A stretch of 64,000 bases of DNA from Clostridium sp. BNL1100 (GTDB lineage Bacteria > Bacillota > Clostridia > Acetivibrionales > DSM-1351), in the NCBI RefSeq assembly GCF_000244875.1, contig NC_016791.1, positions 62,001 to 126,000 of the forward strand, in the 5' to 3' direction. This document shows positions 1-10,043 of this stretch, piece by piece. How positions within the stretch are numbered: position 1 is the stretch's first letter; each line of letters starts with the position of its first letter. The notes below the pieces were generated by a model, which had not been told where the DNA came from, did not search any database, and saw nothing but the letters and a program-made list of their open reading frames with translations. The position numbers and the translations under genes are program-made.

Positions 1-870
1 AATAACGGACTGCATATTGTTGGTAGCTTTGAGGGTAATGTGCGCAAAGTGGTTTTGGAGGATGCTTTTGGGCCGGTCAGCTTCTACCTTTTACCTTATT
101 CAGACCCCCGTAACATAAAGCACATATTGCAGGATAGCGAAATATCTACCCATGACGATGCCATGAAAAAGCTTGTTGAAAAAGTTGGACAAGCAATGTA
201 TGAAAATGAAAGAAGTGTAATGATTACACATGGCTACATAACTTATCTTGGAGGACAAGCAGAAATTACAAGTGAATCGGAGAGACCACTTAGCATCGGG
301 GGGACGGATATAGTTAATTCGTATCACTTTAACTCATTTAGCTACACTGCTCTTGGACATCTCCATGCGCCTCAACGGGCAGGTGCAGATAATATAAGGT
401 ATTCCGGCTCTTTATTGAAATACTCCTTTTCGGAGGTTAACCAGAAGAAGGGTATAAATATAGTTGAAATTGATGGTGACGGTAATTCCCATGTAAGGTT
501 AATAGAACTTAAACCTAAAAGGGATATGCGCATTATAAAAGGCCCCATTGGCGAGCTTTTGAAACCTGAGGTGTACGCAACCGCAAATACTGATGACTAT
601 ATATATGCAATATTAACAGACAAGGGCGAGCTTATTGACCCGATATCAAAGCTAAGAAGCGTTTATCCTAACGTAATGGGACTTACCAAGGAAAGTGTAA
701 TGAACCGGGATGATAACAAAACTTCTGCATCCGAGGGCTATAAATCCAAAGCTAAAATAGAGCTGTTTCAGGAATTCTATAGCTCTATACAGGGAGAACC
801 TTTGACTCTGGAGGAACTAAAAATAGTGGAGAAGGTAATAGGAGAGGTAGAAACAGGAGGGTGTAAATGA
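1..870 (+). CDS. sbcD: Exonuclease SbcCD, subunit D (partial, 5' end outside window)
   Basis: This is the C-terminal part of the Mre11-type nuclease subunit of SbcCD, which cleaves DNA hairpins and double-strand ends together with SbcC. The frame is open from base 1, so the N-terminal metal-binding motifs lie outside the window. Visible landmarks are the late phosphodiesterase motifs: a THGY stretch and GHLH, followed by YSGSLLKYSFSE, which is typical of SbcD just before the C-terminal capping domain. The stop codon overlaps the sbcC start by 4 bases (ATGA), which indicates translational coupling. The GTG at 40 is internal and not the true start. Confidence 0.93.
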   Translation, partial: NNGLHIVGSFEGNVRKVVLEDAFGPVSFYLLPYSDPRNIKHILQDSEISTHDDAMKKLVEKVGQAMYENERSVMITHGYITYLGGQAEITSESERPLSIGGTDIVNSYHFNSFSYTALGHLHAPQRAGADNIRYSGSLLKYSFSEVNQKKGINIVEIDGDGNSHVRLIELKPKRDMRIIKGPIGELLKPEVYATANTDDYIYAILTDKGELIDPISKLRSVYPNVMGLTKESVMNRDDNKTSASEGYKSKAKIELFQEFYSSIQGEPLTLEELKIVEKVIGEVETGGCK

Positions 871-3800
871 AACCGTTAAAACTTACAATTAGTGCCTTTG
901 GGCCGTATGCAAAAAAACAGTTTATCGATTTTACTACCCTTAATGAACAGATATTCGTAATATCAGGTCCAACAGGGGCTGGAAAGACTACCGTTTTTGA
1001 CGCTATCAGTTTTGCTCTTTTCGGTGAAGCTTCAGGAAGCAGCAGAGACAGGGATAGCCTAAGAAGTGACTTTGCAGAACCGGGAACGGAAACGTATGTT
1101 GAACTGGAGTTTGAACTCAAAGGTAAAATATACAGAATAAGGAGATCGCCACAGCAGGAACAGAAGAAGCTAAGGGGAGAGGGCTATACTTTAAGAAATG
1201 CCGATGCGGAGCTTCTTCTGCCGGACGGTACGTTGATTACCAAAATAATAAATGTAGACGAGCGTGTAAATCAGCTTCTTGGTATTAATAAATCACAATT
1301 TAAGCAAATTGTAATGCTTCCTCAGGGAGAATTCAGAAAACTTCTGGAATCCGACAGTAGTGATCGGGAAATTATATTTAGGAAAATATTTGGAACCGAG
1401 GATTTTGCAGAAATTCAAAAAAGACTTGATGAAGACAGATACGGTCTGGAGAAATCCGTTCACGACTTAAAAACACAGATAGCTACCCATATAAATCATC
1501 TTGATGTGAGTGAAGATCAAACACTGGTTGAAATTAGAAATGCTCAAAATGTTAATATAGCTCAATTCATTACTTGTATTGAACAGCTGATGCAAAAGGA
1601 CAGGTCTATAATAGATGAAATCAAGGCTGAATTAAATAAAACGGTAAAAGAACAGGCCATACTCCAGAAAGAGATTACAAGATGCACAGAAGTAAACAAA
1701 AAGCTCTCAGACAGGGAACAAACAAAACAACAATACGAGGTTCTTAAGTCGAGAGAGAACGAGTTCTGTGAAAAGGAGAAGATTCTTGAATATGCAAGAA
1801 AAACTTTACCAATAAGTGAAGTTGATGAGCAGTGCAGAAAAGTTGAAAAGGCACTGGAAATAAAGGTCGGGGAATTGGAGCTGGCAAAGCAGGAGCTTGC
1901 GAAAAGGAAGTCGGAGTTCAGAAATACAGAGGAGAGCTTAAATACTCAAATAGGTTTGGAGCCTGAAATTAAGAAACATGAGACGGAGCTTTCATTACTG
2001 GAAAAAATGCTTCCAAAGGTTATCCAATATGATAAGGGACTAAAGCATTTGGAGGCTGTCAGAGAAGAATACACTAAACTGACCGGAGAACTTGAAAAGG
2101 CCCGGAAGGACCTCGAGACTAACAAAGAAAAAGAAGGCAAGCAGGCTGAAAATCTGAAACTGCTTTATACAACCGAGGCTGAATGTATAAGCCTTGAAAA
2201 ACAAATATCAGAAGACACAAAGCTTCTTAAGGAGCTTGATGGTATCAGAAAACTTATAGGGGTGTGTCAAGAAGAAATAAGTAGCCTCGAAAATAAGAGG
2301 GCTGAGTTTGTATGCTTTGAAAAGGCTTTTTATGAATTTAGAAGCAGATTGGAATTGATGGAGGACAATTATATACGAGGGCAGGCAGGGATTCTCGCTA
2401 AATCGTTGAAGGAAAAAGATCCTTGTCCTGTTTGTGGTTCTCTTGACCATCCAAAGCCTGCTGAAATGCCATCTTGTATTCCCGCGGAAGAGCAGATTAG
2501 GAATAAAAAATCGGAATTTTCCAAGTTAACAGAGCTTAGGACAGAAAAGTCTAAGGGGATTTCCGAATTAAATGGAAGTGTAGAGAGTAAACGTCAAGAG
2601 ATACTCAGTAGACTTAATGCTCTTGATGATAGCGTAATAATGTACGATAATATCGCATTGGTGGAAAACGGACGATTTGAAACAGTGTTGGAGCATATAA
2701 ATACTACGGGAATCGGACGGAAAGAAAAAACTGTTGAATTAAAAGCCCGGTATAAATCAAAAAGGGAATTTGCAGATAAAAAAAGCACATTAGAAAAGGA
2801 ACATACTGAAATTCGGGATAGGCTGAAAGTATTGGAAGAGTCTGTTCAGAACCTGACTACACGAAAATCCGGTATAATTGAAGAGATTACAAGGCTGCAA
2901 ACTGAAGCACAAGCTATTGAGAAAGAGATTTCGGAAGATATACGCTCGGCATCAAAGCTGAAAGCCAGAATAGAAGAACAAAGGTCTAAAATAAATAAAT
3001 ACAGGGAACAATACGAGCAGCTTAAAAAGCTCCACGAAATCTCCAGAGAAGCAGTAAACAAAGCCGAACAGGAAGTAGCTGTGAAGGTATCCTCCATAGA
3101 GGAAGGCCGGAAAGAATTTGTCGCTATGGAAAAGCTTTTAAAGGAAAAGCTGGAGTCCTCTAATTTTTCTGATTATGAGCAATTTTTGAATATGAAAAAA
3201 ACCCAGGAGGAAATTGACATACTTCAGCAGGAAATAAATACGTACTATCAAAACTTAAAATCGATAAATGATTTGTATAGGCGTCTTGAGGAGGAAACAA
3301 AAGGACTTGAAGCACAGGATATTGTAATTCTAAATGAACACCATGCAGAGCTGGAACAAAAGCAGCAGGTGCTTCAGGAACGGCAAAACATAGTATTTTC
3401 CAGATTCGACAACAACTCAAAAACAATAAAACAGCTAACTGCTACCTTGGAAAAATTAAAACAGCTTGAGGAAAAATATGCAATAATCGGGAAGCTTGCT
3501 AAAATTGCAAAGGGCGATAATCCTCAAAGGATAACATTTGAGAGGTATGTGTTGGCAGCATACTTTGACGAGATTATAATTGCTGCAAACCATAGACTGG
3601 TCAGGATGACCGGTTCAAGATACTATTTAAAGAGAAAGGAAGAAAAAGGAAAGGGTCGGGCTCAGCAGGGTTTGGAACTTGAGGTTTTTGATAACTATAC
3701 CGGAAAGGCACGTCATGTTAAGACTCTTTCGGGAGGAGAGGGTTTTAAAGCTTCACTTGCACTTGCTCTTGGCTTAGCAGACGTGGTACAGTCGTATTCC

Positions 3801-4016
3801 GGGGGGATTAGCCTTGATACCCTGTTTGTTGATGAGGGCTTTGGCTCACTTGACCCTGAATCCCTGGACAGTGCCATAGAATGCCTCACTGAGATTCAAA
3901 AAACAGGCCGTTTGGTAGGTGTAATTTCACATGTAACGGAAATAAAAGAGAGAATACAATCAGTGCTGGAAGTAATTCCAAACAAAGAAGGAAGCTTTGT
4001 TAATTTCAATATATAA
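867..4016 (+). CDS. sbcC: Exonuclease SbcCD, ATPase subunit C
   Basis: This Rad50-like SMC ATPase partners SbcD in processing DNA ends and hairpins. At 1049 residues it has the normal family length. Walker A is GPTGAGKTT at residues 34-42. Long coiled coils flank a zinc hook CPVC near residue 519. The ABC signature LSGGEGF lies near 953, and Walker B ([11 protein letters not shown]) near 985. The start is fixed by the GGAGG upstream and the ATGA overlap with sbcD. Nothing in it looks degenerate. Confidence 0.97.
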   Translation: MKPLKLTISAFGPYAKKQFIDFTTLNEQIFVISGPTGAGKTTVFDAISFALFGEASGSSRDRDSLRSDFAEPGTETYVELEFELKGKIYRIRRSPQQEQKKLRGEGYTLRNADAELLLPDGTLITKIINVDERVNQLLGINKSQFKQIVMLPQGEFRKLLESDSSDREIIFRKIFGTEDFAEIQKRLDEDRYGLEKSVHDLKTQIATHINHLDVSEDQTLVEIRNAQNVNIAQFITCIEQLMQKDRSIIDEIKAELNKTVKEQAILQKEITRCTEVNKKLSDREQTKQQYEVLKSRENEFCEKEKILEYARKTLPISEVDEQCRKVEKALEIKVGELELAKQELAKRKSEFRNTEESLNTQIGLEPEIKKHETELSLLEKMLPKVIQYDKGLKHLEAVREEYTKLTGELEKARKDLETNKEKEGKQAENLKLLYTTEAECISLEKQISEDTKLLKELDGIRKLIGVCQEEISSLENKRAEFVCFEKAFYEFRSRLELMEDNYIRGQAGILAKSLKEKDPCPVCGSLDHPKPAEMPSCIPAEEQIRNKKSEFSKLTELRTEKSKGISELNGSVESKRQEILSRLNALDDSVIMYDNIALVENGRFETVLEHINTTGIGRKEKTVELKARYKSKREFADKKSTLEKEHTEIRDRLKVLEESVQNLTTRKSGIIEEITRLQTEAQAIEKEISEDIRSASKLKARIEEQRSKINKYREQYEQLKKLHEISREAVNKAEQEVAVKVSSIEEGRKEFVAMEKLLKEKLESSNFSDYEQFLNMKKTQEEIDILQQEINTYYQNLKSINDLYRRLEEETKGLEAQDIVILNEHHAELEQKQQVLQERQNIVFSRFDNNSKTIKQLTATLEKLKQLEEKYAIIGKLAKIAKGDNPQRITFERYVLAAYFDEIIIAANHRLVRMTGSRYYLKRKEEKGKGRAQQGLELEVFDNYTGKARHVKTLSGGEGFKASLALALGLADVVQSYSGGISLDTLFVDEGFGSLDPESLDSAIECLTEIQKTGRLVGVISHVTEIKERIQSVLEVIPNKEGSFVNFNI

Positions 4017-4026
4017 CATTATAAAA

Positions 4027-4058
4027 AAGACTCCTGAGCAAAAAACTCAGGAGTCTTT
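4027..4058. terminator. Bidirectional rho-independent terminator between sbcC and glgB
   Basis: The 10-bp perfect stem GACTCCTGAG / CTCAGGAGTC (4029-4038 with 4046-4055) is flanked by A-runs on the left and T-runs on the right, so it can act on both strands. The glgB stop codon (TGA on the minus strand, 4047-4049) lies inside the right arm, so the last codons of glgB are part of the hairpin. Confidence 0.85.
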
Positions 4059-6275
4059 GAATATAGGTCTCAAAACAAGTACGCCGAATGGGGGTATTGT
4101 AAGACAAAGCTTAAAGGGCCTTCCATGCAAAGATTCGTTAATCACCGTATATATTTTATTTGAATCATTCGGTTCATACCCGCCATACTTTTCATAGTTA
4201 CTGTTCATAACAAGCTCATATTCAAGTTCAAAAGGTACACCGATGCAATAATTATAATTAACTGCGGGTGTAAAATTGCAAACAAATATCAGCATATCGT
4301 GGTAGTCCCGGCCCTTTCTTATAAAGGAAACAACACTGTGGTCGTTATCATTGCAGTCTATCCACTCAAACCCGTCATAGCTTAAATCCACTTCATATAA
4401 AGCCTTGCTTTCTCTATACAAAGTATTCAAATCCCTGACATAGGTTTGCAGCTTTTTATGCATATCATAATCCAGAAGGTGCCAATCTAAACCTTTTTTG
4501 TCGTTCCACTCGATGAATTGCCCGTATTCGCCCCCCATAAACAGAAGCTTTTTTCCCGGGTGACCATAGGTGTAACCATAGGTGGCCCGGAGCCCTGCAA
4601 ACTTTTGCCAGTAATCTCCCGGCTGTTTGCTTAGCATGGAGCATTTGCCGTGTACAACTTCGTCGTGAGACAGAACAAGAATATAATTTTCACTGAAAGC
4701 GTACATCAATGAAAAAGTTATAAGATTGTGGTGGTATTTTCTGTATATGGGGTCCATTTTTATATACTTCAGGAAATCATTCATCCAGCCCATATTCCAC
4801 TTAAAGGTAAATCCCAGACCGCCCATATAAGGAGGTTTGGTAATCATAGGCCATGAGGAGGATTCCTCAGCTACCATTATTATACCTTTAAAATAACCGA
4901 ACACAGTGGTATTAAGCTGTTTAAGAAAATCAGCAGCCTCAAGATTGAGATTTCCACCGTATTTGTTTGGAATCCACTGTCCGGGTTTTTTAGCATAGTC
5001 CAGGTAAATCATAGATGCAACGGCATCTACTCTTAAACCGTCTATATGGTATTTTTCAAACCAGAATACAGCATTTGATATCAGGAAATTTCGTACCTCA
5101 TTCCGTCCATGGTTAAAAACAAGAGTACCCCATTCAGGATGTTCTCCCTGACGTGGGTCTGAATGCTCGTATAAGGCTGTTCCGTCAAACCGGGCCAACC
5201 CATGGGCATCTTTAGGGAAATGAGCTGGAACCCAGTCCAAAAAGACTCCTATATCATTCTGATGGCACATGTCAACAAAATACATGAAATCTTCAGGTTT
5301 TCCATAACGGCTTGTGACAGCATAATAGCCCGTAACCTGATATCCCCAGGAACCGTCAAAGGGATGTTCGGCAACAGGCAATAGTTCAATGTGCGTATAT
5401 CCCATAAATTTTATATACGGGATCAGTCTATCGGCAATAATTCTGTAATTGACGTATATGTCCCCGTTTTCATCAGGTTCTGCGGCAGTTGACCATGTTC
5501 CCAGATGAAGTTCATATATTGACATTGGACCATTGAATACATCTTTTTCTTCTCTGGCACTCATCCATTGGTCATCATACCAAGTGTAGTTATCTATGTC
5601 CATAACAATTGAGGCTGTATCAGGCCTCTTTTCAGCGTAATAAGCAAAAGGATCGGCTTTAAAAATCAGATTGTCTTCAGGGGTCTTAATCTCATATTTA
5701 TACAAATCTCCGGTTGATACAAGAGGAATAAATAACTCCCAGACACCTGATGAACCCAGTTCACGCATTTGGTGTCTGCGCCCATCCCACTGATTGAAAT
5801 CTCCCACAACACTCACACGCTTGGCACAAGGAGCCCATACTGCAAAAAGGGTTCCTTTTACCTTATTATGAGTCATCACATGTGCACCTAGCTTCTCATA
5901 AATCCTGTGGTGATTGCCTTGATTAAAGAGATGTGTGTCAAATTCGGATATAACAGGCCAGAAACAATAGGGATCATGTGTTGAGAAGCTATTTCCCGAA
6001 AGGTCTGTTATTTTGAGCTGATATTCAAAAATATCACTCCTGTCCGGAAATGTTATTTCATATATTCCATTACTGCAAAGTTTTTTCATTGGAAACGAGT
6101 TGCCTGCGGAAACATCCAAAAGCTCAACCATTTTAGCGGTAGGCTGATAAACTCTGACAACGGTTTGAAGATTCTTACCTTCTACACCCAAAAGGTGCAT
6201 CCCAAGGTATGAATGAGGATCTTTACATTCACCATTTATAATATTTGTAGCTGCTTGAACCAAATTTTTTCTCAT
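4047..6275 (-). CDS. glgB: 1,4-alpha-glucan branching enzyme
   Basis: GlgB introduces alpha-1,6 branches into glycogen. At 742 residues it is full length. N-terminal CBM48-like modules (about 20-220) are followed by a GH13 catalytic barrel. The conserved regions are visible: DWVPAHFP, GLRVDAVASM (nucleophile Asp near residue 416), VAEESS (acid/base Glu near 468) and LSHDEVVHGK. The C-terminal all-beta domain is present. The ATG follows a GAGGTG on the minus strand. No other glg gene lies nearby, so the rest of the glycogen pathway must be elsewhere. Confidence 0.95.
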   Translation of the reverse strand: MRKNLVQAATNIINGECKDPHSYLGMHLLGVEGKNLQTVVRVYQPTAKMVELLDVSAGNSFPMKKLCSNGIYEITFPDRSDIFEYQLKITDLSGNSFSTHDPYCFWPVISEFDTHLFNQGNHHRIYEKLGAHVMTHNKVKGTLFAVWAPCAKRVSVVGDFNQWDGRRHQMRELGSSGVWELFIPLVSTGDLYKYEIKTPEDNLIFKADPFAYYAEKRPDTASIVMDIDNYTWYDDQWMSAREEKDVFNGPMSIYELHLGTWSTAAEPDENGDIYVNYRIIADRLIPYIKFMGYTHIELLPVAEHPFDGSWGYQVTGYYAVTSRYGKPEDFMYFVDMCHQNDIGVFLDWVPAHFPKDAHGLARFDGTALYEHSDPRQGEHPEWGTLVFNHGRNEVRNFLISNAVFWFEKYHIDGLRVDAVASMIYLDYAKKPGQWIPNKYGGNLNLEAADFLKQLNTTVFGYFKGIIMVAEESSSWPMITKPPYMGGLGFTFKWNMGWMNDFLKYIKMDPIYRKYHHNLITFSLMYAFSENYILVLSHDEVVHGKCSMLSKQPGDYWQKFAGLRATYGYTYGHPGKKLLFMGGEYGQFIEWNDKKGLDWHLLDYDMHKKLQTYVRDLNTLYRESKALYEVDLSYDGFEWIDCNDNDHSVVSFIRKGRDYHDMLIFVCNFTPAVNYNYCIGVPFELEYELVMNSNYEKYGGYEPNDSNKIYTVINESLHGRPFKLCLTIPPFGVLVLRPIFKDS

Positions 6276-6386
6276 GTAACACCTCTGAATTTAAAACATA
6301 GGGGCAAAGTTCTATTACCAATATTATAACATAATAAGGAAATTAACAATGCCGATAAGTTTACGTTAAATAGTATTACATGAGTA

Positions 6387-7445
6387 CTATTTTTGGCTGG
6401 GCCATTGGTTTTTGGGGACATGCCTGTATACATCTTCAAGCTTATGAAATCCTGCACGTATAACAGTATCAATAAGTGAATCCTTTGTGACTACCACAGG
6501 TTCTACCATTTCATAGGGAATATCATATTCACCGTCATTAATAACTTTATTACTGGCATAGTAATCATTTTTTAAAAGACCCATTGCAACATCAATAGCC
6601 TTTTCAGCTAATTGGTCTATAGGCTTGTAAACAGTCAATAGCTGAGTACCTTCGGCTACTCTCTGGCAGCCGGATATGTCGGCGTCGTGTCCGACCACAA
6701 AAACCTTTCCATCCATGTGTTTTTTAGAAAGGGCTTCTATTGCAGAGCCTGCAAGACCGTCATTAGCCGCAATAACTGCATCAATCTTTTTACCGGCACG
6801 AAGGGCCTTATTCACACACTTAAAGGCATCTTCAGGATTCCAGTCGTCTGCCCAGACTTCATCGACGATTTTTATAGTGCCTTCGTAAAGATATTTATCC
6901 AATATATTTTTAAAACCTTTATTATACATAAAGCTATTATTATCGGTTTTACCTCCGTTTATTATTATGTAATTCCCTTTGGGTACTTTGGATACCATGA
7001 GGGAGGCCATATATTCTCCAACTTTTATATTGTCAAAAGAGACATAAAAATCAGTGTTTCCATTTTTAATCAGCCTGTCATAGCAAATTACCCTTATTCC
7101 TTTATTTCTGGCAAGTTGCACAGCCTGCTGTGATTTTTCGTAGTCTTGGGCAACAATTATAAGAATGTCTATACCCTTTGACAGCAGATTTTTAACCTGT
7201 GAAATCTGATTGTCTATGTTATTGTTTGCATTACGGAAAAGAATCTCGGCTCCTTTAGCTTGGGCTTTTTCCCTGAGAGCATCTACGTCTCTTTGCCAAC
7301 GTTCCTCGTGAAGGGTAGCCATGGAGAGGCCAATGGTTATTTTGTCAGGGTTTTCGGCTGGGTTTTTATAAGAGCAACCGGATGAAAAAACTATAATAAT
7401 CAGACTTGTAAGTGAAAGGAGTATTATTAGTTGCTTAATCCTCAT
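6387..7445 (-). CDS. XylF-like sugar-binding lipoprotein (periplasmic binding protein type 1)
   Basis: This is probably an extracellular, membrane-anchored sugar-binding protein. An N-terminal signal ends in a lipobox FSSGC (Cys24). The rest reads as a type 1 periplasmic binding fold of the D-xylose/ribose ABC class: KITIGLSMATLHEERWQRD, then VICYDRLI, then AANDGLAG. No permease or ATPase gene lies next to it, so it may serve a transporter encoded elsewhere or a sensor kinase, as some clostridial XylF-like proteins do. The preferred sugar cannot be read from sequence. Confidence 0.85.
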   Translation of the reverse strand: MRIKQLIILLSLTSLIIIVFSSGCSYKNPAENPDKITIGLSMATLHEERWQRDVDALREKAQAKGAEILFRNANNNIDNQISQVKNLLSKGIDILIIVAQDYEKSQQAVQLARNKGIRVICYDRLIKNGNTDFYVSFDNIKVGEYMASLMVSKVPKGNYIIINGGKTDNNSFMYNKGFKNILDKYLYEGTIKIVDEVWADDWNPEDAFKCVNKALRAGKKIDAVIAANDGLAGSAIEALSKKHMDGKVFVVGHDADISGCQRVAEGTQLLTVYKPIDQLAEKAIDVAMGLLKNDYYASNKVINDGEYDIPYEMVEPVVVTKDSLIDTVIRAGFHKLEDVYRHVPKNQWPSQK

Positions 7446-7634
7446 TTAAACTAAACACCGCCTTTGTTAAAGTATGAAAGTTTACTCTATATAAGTGGGA
7501 AGCTGTCATAGTATTATCTATATATGTTTTTCCGATTTAAAAGCGTTAATTTTATTGGTTCAGATTATAAATACTATATAAGACTATCAAAAAAAACCAA
7601 AAAAGACAATATTTATTTGTGAAAATTAACCAAT

Positions 7635-8189
7635 TCAATTATAAGAGATAAGTAAACTTTTTACACATTCTCTGGCTTTGTCATAGCTATCAAAAAGGAG
7701 GCGTGCATTTTCAGGGTTATGATAAACCTTCCAGTACTTGCAAAGTATACTGTTTTCACCGTTGTTGCTGATAAAACCTATTACGTCTTCAACTGGAATA
7801 CCTAAAAAAATTCCTATTTCATGTGGACAAATGTATTCAAACCTACTCTTTAGTTTTTCTATACATTCATCCAAGGTTGTTTCAGAATGATATCCCACGG
7901 AATTCAAAAAATCTCTGCATTCCTTCTTAAAAAGACATTCTTCCATGAGTTCTCTTTTATAAAATAAAACCCTGACACTGTTTTGTCTTTCCCTGAGTTG
8001 TGCATATTCCATACCCAGCTTGTTGCATATATATGCTTTGTGAGTTTTCCATAAATCATATAAGTTTCTTTTATCTTTAGTAAAGGTTACAAGTGTAGAT
8101 GGTTTATTTCCCGTTATGGTTGGTGCTGCTGAAAAATAAATCATTGAAAGTAGGTAGTCCCGGTCGGGAAGAGTATTTATTTTTTTCAT
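7635..8189 (-). CDS. DUF3793 family protein
   Basis: This 184-residue cytosolic protein of unknown function matches DUF3793 by its CPHEIGIFLGIPVEDV core and the following CKYWKVY motif. It is the third gene of an apparently Fur-controlled operon after DUF2325 and flavodoxin genes. DUF3793 proteins are often found beside flavodoxins and iron transport genes, which fits an iron-limitation role (inference). The annotated ATG has no Shine-Dalgarno close to it. A strong GGAGG (8221-8227 region) lies about 33 bases upstream, in frame and without an ATG, GTG or TTG between, so the true start may lie slightly upstream at a rare start codon. Confidence 0.8.
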   Translation of the reverse strand: MKKINTLPDRDYLLSMIYFSAAPTITGNKPSTLVTFTKDKRNLYDLWKTHKAYICNKLGMEYAQLRERQNSVRVLFYKRELMEECLFKKECRDFLNSVGYHSETTLDECIEKLKSRFEYICPHEIGIFLGIPVEDVIGFISNNGENSILCKYWKVYHNPENARLLFDSYDKARECVKSLLISYN

Positions 8190-8241
8190 AAAGTCGACTG
8201 TATTTATCTTGATTGGAACTACCTCCTTTCATTTGACATAA

Positions 8242-8673
8242 CTATGCTTCAAGTAATTTTTTGCCTAATTCCTTGCATTTTAGAATACCATCATCATCGG
8301 GTTCAGTATGTATTATTAGTCCTTCCGTAACTAAAGCGGCACCAAGACCTGCCATTCTCTCAGACCAGTCTTCCATCCATTGTCCGGTACCCCAGTCATA
8401 TGAACCGAAAAGGACCATATTTTTGCCGTTAAGGTTGACTTTTTCCAATGACTCTATAAACGGCTCCATTTCTGTTTCTTCAAGGACTTCATAGCCCATT
8501 GAGGGACAACCTAATGCTACAACATCTGCATTTATCACATCATTAACAGTTGCATCCGAAACTTGTTTGACTATTACCTCTGTGTCATTGCAACTTGCAC
8601 CTTCTGCTATAGCCATAGCCATCTTTTGAGTATTGCCGGTGCCACTCCAGAATATAACAATAATATTTTTCAT
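8242..8673 (-). CDS. Flavodoxin
   Basis: This short-chain FMN electron carrier has 143 residues. The phosphate-binding loop is WSGTGNTQ near the N-terminus. The two isoalloxazine loops are CPSMGYE (near 56) and GSYDWGTGQWM (near 90). Flavodoxins replace ferredoxins when iron is scarce, which agrees with the Fur box ahead of the operon. It lies 35 bases after the DUF2325 gene and 52 bases before the DUF3793 gene, all on the minus strand. Confidence 0.95.
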   Translation of the reverse strand: MKNIIVIFWSGTGNTQKMAMAIAEGASCNDTEVIVKQVSDATVNDVINADVVALGCPSMGYEVLEETEMEPFIESLEKVNLNGKNMVLFGSYDWGTGQWMEDWSERMAGLGAALVTEGLIIHTEPDDDGILKCKELGKKLLEA

Positions 8674-8708
8674 AATAGATACTCCTATCTTTATATTTTC
8701 CTCTATTA

Positions 8709-9017
8709 TTAAGAGGGACAGACAGTACCATTAGTAGTACCTTCCATTTTTGTTAAAAGCTCTTCAAGTGAGTTAGCACTACTTGTGTGGCTTCTAAAAA
8801 CACTGATTTTCTTTTTCTTTGCCTCTCTGAGGGCAGTAAGAATCATTTTATGGGAAACTGTACCTGTAAATAGAACTATTCCGTCAGGGTTTCCGATAAC
8901 CTTATCAAATCTTGCAGGCATTTGAGTATAAATCTTTACACGGTGCCCCCGTTTACAACATATTTGTTTATATTCATCCTGCATTCTGTCATGACCACCT
9001 ACTAATACTATGCTCAT
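8709..9017 (-). CDS. DUF2325 family protein
   Basis: This 102-residue protein has the DUF2325 pattern: an N-terminal SIVLVGGHDRM strand-loop, a central basic stretch, FTGTVSHKM, and a C-terminal FRSHTSS. The function is unknown. The start was placed at the ATG at 9017, which follows GGAGG with 7 bases of spacing. A longer reading from 9056 would start inside the Fur box. As first gene of the operon it is probably derepressed under iron limitation together with flavodoxin. Confidence 0.85.
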   Translation of the reverse strand: MSIVLVGGHDRMQDEYKQICCKRGHRVKIYTQMPARFDKVIGNPDGIVLFTGTVSHKMILTALREAKKKKISVFRSHTSSANSLEELLTKMEGTTNGTVCPS

Positions 9018-9041
9018 AAATAATTCCTCCAAATCATTTAT

Positions 9042-9060
9042 GATAATGATAATCATTATC
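9042..9060 (-). promoter_or_regulatory. Fur box (iron-responsive operator)
   Basis: The sequence GATAATGATAATCATTATC is a perfect 19-bp match to the classic Fur box consensus. It sits 25 bases upstream of the DUF2325 start codon and so predicts Fur repression of the DUF2325-flavodoxin-DUF3793 operon. Confidence 0.92.
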
Positions 9061-9147
9061 AGTTATTGATATAATATCAAATTTTTACAAATCAGTCAAT
9101 AATAAAGTTAGTAGTTTTTGAAATATAAAACAGACCAAAAATAAACC

Positions 9148-9176
9148 TTGCTTATTCCAACACACTGTGATAAAAT
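9148..9176 (+). promoter_or_regulatory. Candidate sigma-A promoter for rpsF-ssb-rpsR
   Basis: TTGCTT (-35) and TAAAAT (-10) are separated by 17 bases, about 90 bases upstream of rpsF. This leaves room for the structured leader described next. Confidence 0.5.
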
Positions 9177-9212
9177 ACAAAATTGTATGTTACAAATAAA
9201 TTAAGATAACAT

Positions 9213-9256
9213 CCTTGCTCTGTACTCATGATACAGGGCCGCTAAAGTCCGAGGGG
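9213..9256 (+). promoter_or_regulatory. Candidate S6:S18 autoregulatory leader of rpsF
   Basis: The leader folds into an 8-bp hairpin, GCTCTGTA (9217-9224) with TACAGGGC (9232-9239, one G-U pair), followed by an unpaired-looking CCGCTAAAG. An outer CCTT/GAGG pairing is possible just before the Shine-Dalgarno. Known rpsF leaders bind the S6:S18 complex through an exposed CCG, so autoregulation is a reasonable inference. The family assignment has not been checked with a covariance model. Confidence 0.45.
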
Positions 9257-9268
9257 AGGTGACCAATA

Positions 9269-9553
9269 ATGTTGAAGAAGTATGAAACTATCTTTATTAT
9301 CAATTCAGAAGTTGGCGAGGAAGCTACAAAGGCTCTCGTAGAAAAGTTCAAAACTATGCTCGAAACTTCAGCTCAGCTGGAAAGCATCGATGAATGGGGA
9401 AAGAGAAAGATGGCTTACGAAATCGATGATAAGACCGACGGTTATTATGTACTTGCGAACTTTTCATCAAGCCCAGATTTTCCTGCTGAATTAGAAAGAA
9501 TCTACAAAATCACTGAAGGAATTCTCAAGTATATCATAATAAAGAAGGATTAG
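9269..9553 (+). CDS. rpsF: 30S ribosomal protein S6
   Basis: S6 is a 94-residue small-subunit protein that binds the central domain of 16S rRNA as a heterodimer with S18. The start MLKKYETIFIINSEV and the WGKRKMAYEI segment are diagnostic. It heads the conserved operon rpsF-ssb-rpsR, with GGGGAGGTGA as ribosome binding site. Confidence 0.97.
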   Translation: MLKKYETIFIINSEVGEEATKALVEKFKTMLETSAQLESIDEWGKRKMAYEIDDKTDGYYVLANFSSSPDFPAELERIYKITEGILKYIIIKKD

Positions 9554-9564
9554 TAGGTGGGAGT

Positions 9565-9993
9565 ATGAACAAAGTTGTATTAATGGGTAGACTTACAAAA
9601 GATCCAGACCTAAGATACACCAGTGGAAACAATACGGCAGTTGCGAGTTTCACACTTGCCGTAAACAGACGTTTTGCCAGAGAAGGACAGCCCCAGGCTG
9701 ATTTCATCAATGTTGTTGCATGGGACAAGAGCGCAGAGTTTTGTGGAAAGTATTTCACAAAAGGATTGCAGGTTGTTGTTGTTGGTAGGATTCAGACCAG
9801 AACATGGGACGATAATGAGGGGAAGCGTCATTACGTTACAGAAGTTGTCGCAGAGGAAACATACTTTGCAGACAGTAAACGTAATGGTGAAACTGGTAAC
9901 GGTGGTTCCACGCAGAAAACTTATTCTGAAACACCTGCCGCATCCGGTGATGGATTCTATCCAATGGATGAGGATGACGAACTGCCTTTTTAA
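9565..9993 (+). CDS. ssb: Single-stranded DNA-binding protein
   Basis: This is the replicative SSB: an OB fold in residues 1-105 (MNKVVLMGRLTKDPDLRYT, then VAWDKSAEFC) and a flexible tail ending in the acidic tip DDELPF, which recruits partner proteins. Its 142 residues are normal. It lies between rpsF and rpsR, the usual Firmicutes arrangement. Confidence 0.97.
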   Translation: MNKVVLMGRLTKDPDLRYTSGNNTAVASFTLAVNRRFAREGQPQADFINVVAWDKSAEFCGKYFTKGLQVVVVGRIQTRTWDDNEGKRHYVTEVVAEETYFADSKRNGETGNGGSTQKTYSETPAASGDGFYPMDEDDELPF

Positions 9994-10043
9994 CGTGGTA
10001 TTATGAAAACCGAAATTTAGCAGAATTTTTTATAAATCAAAAT

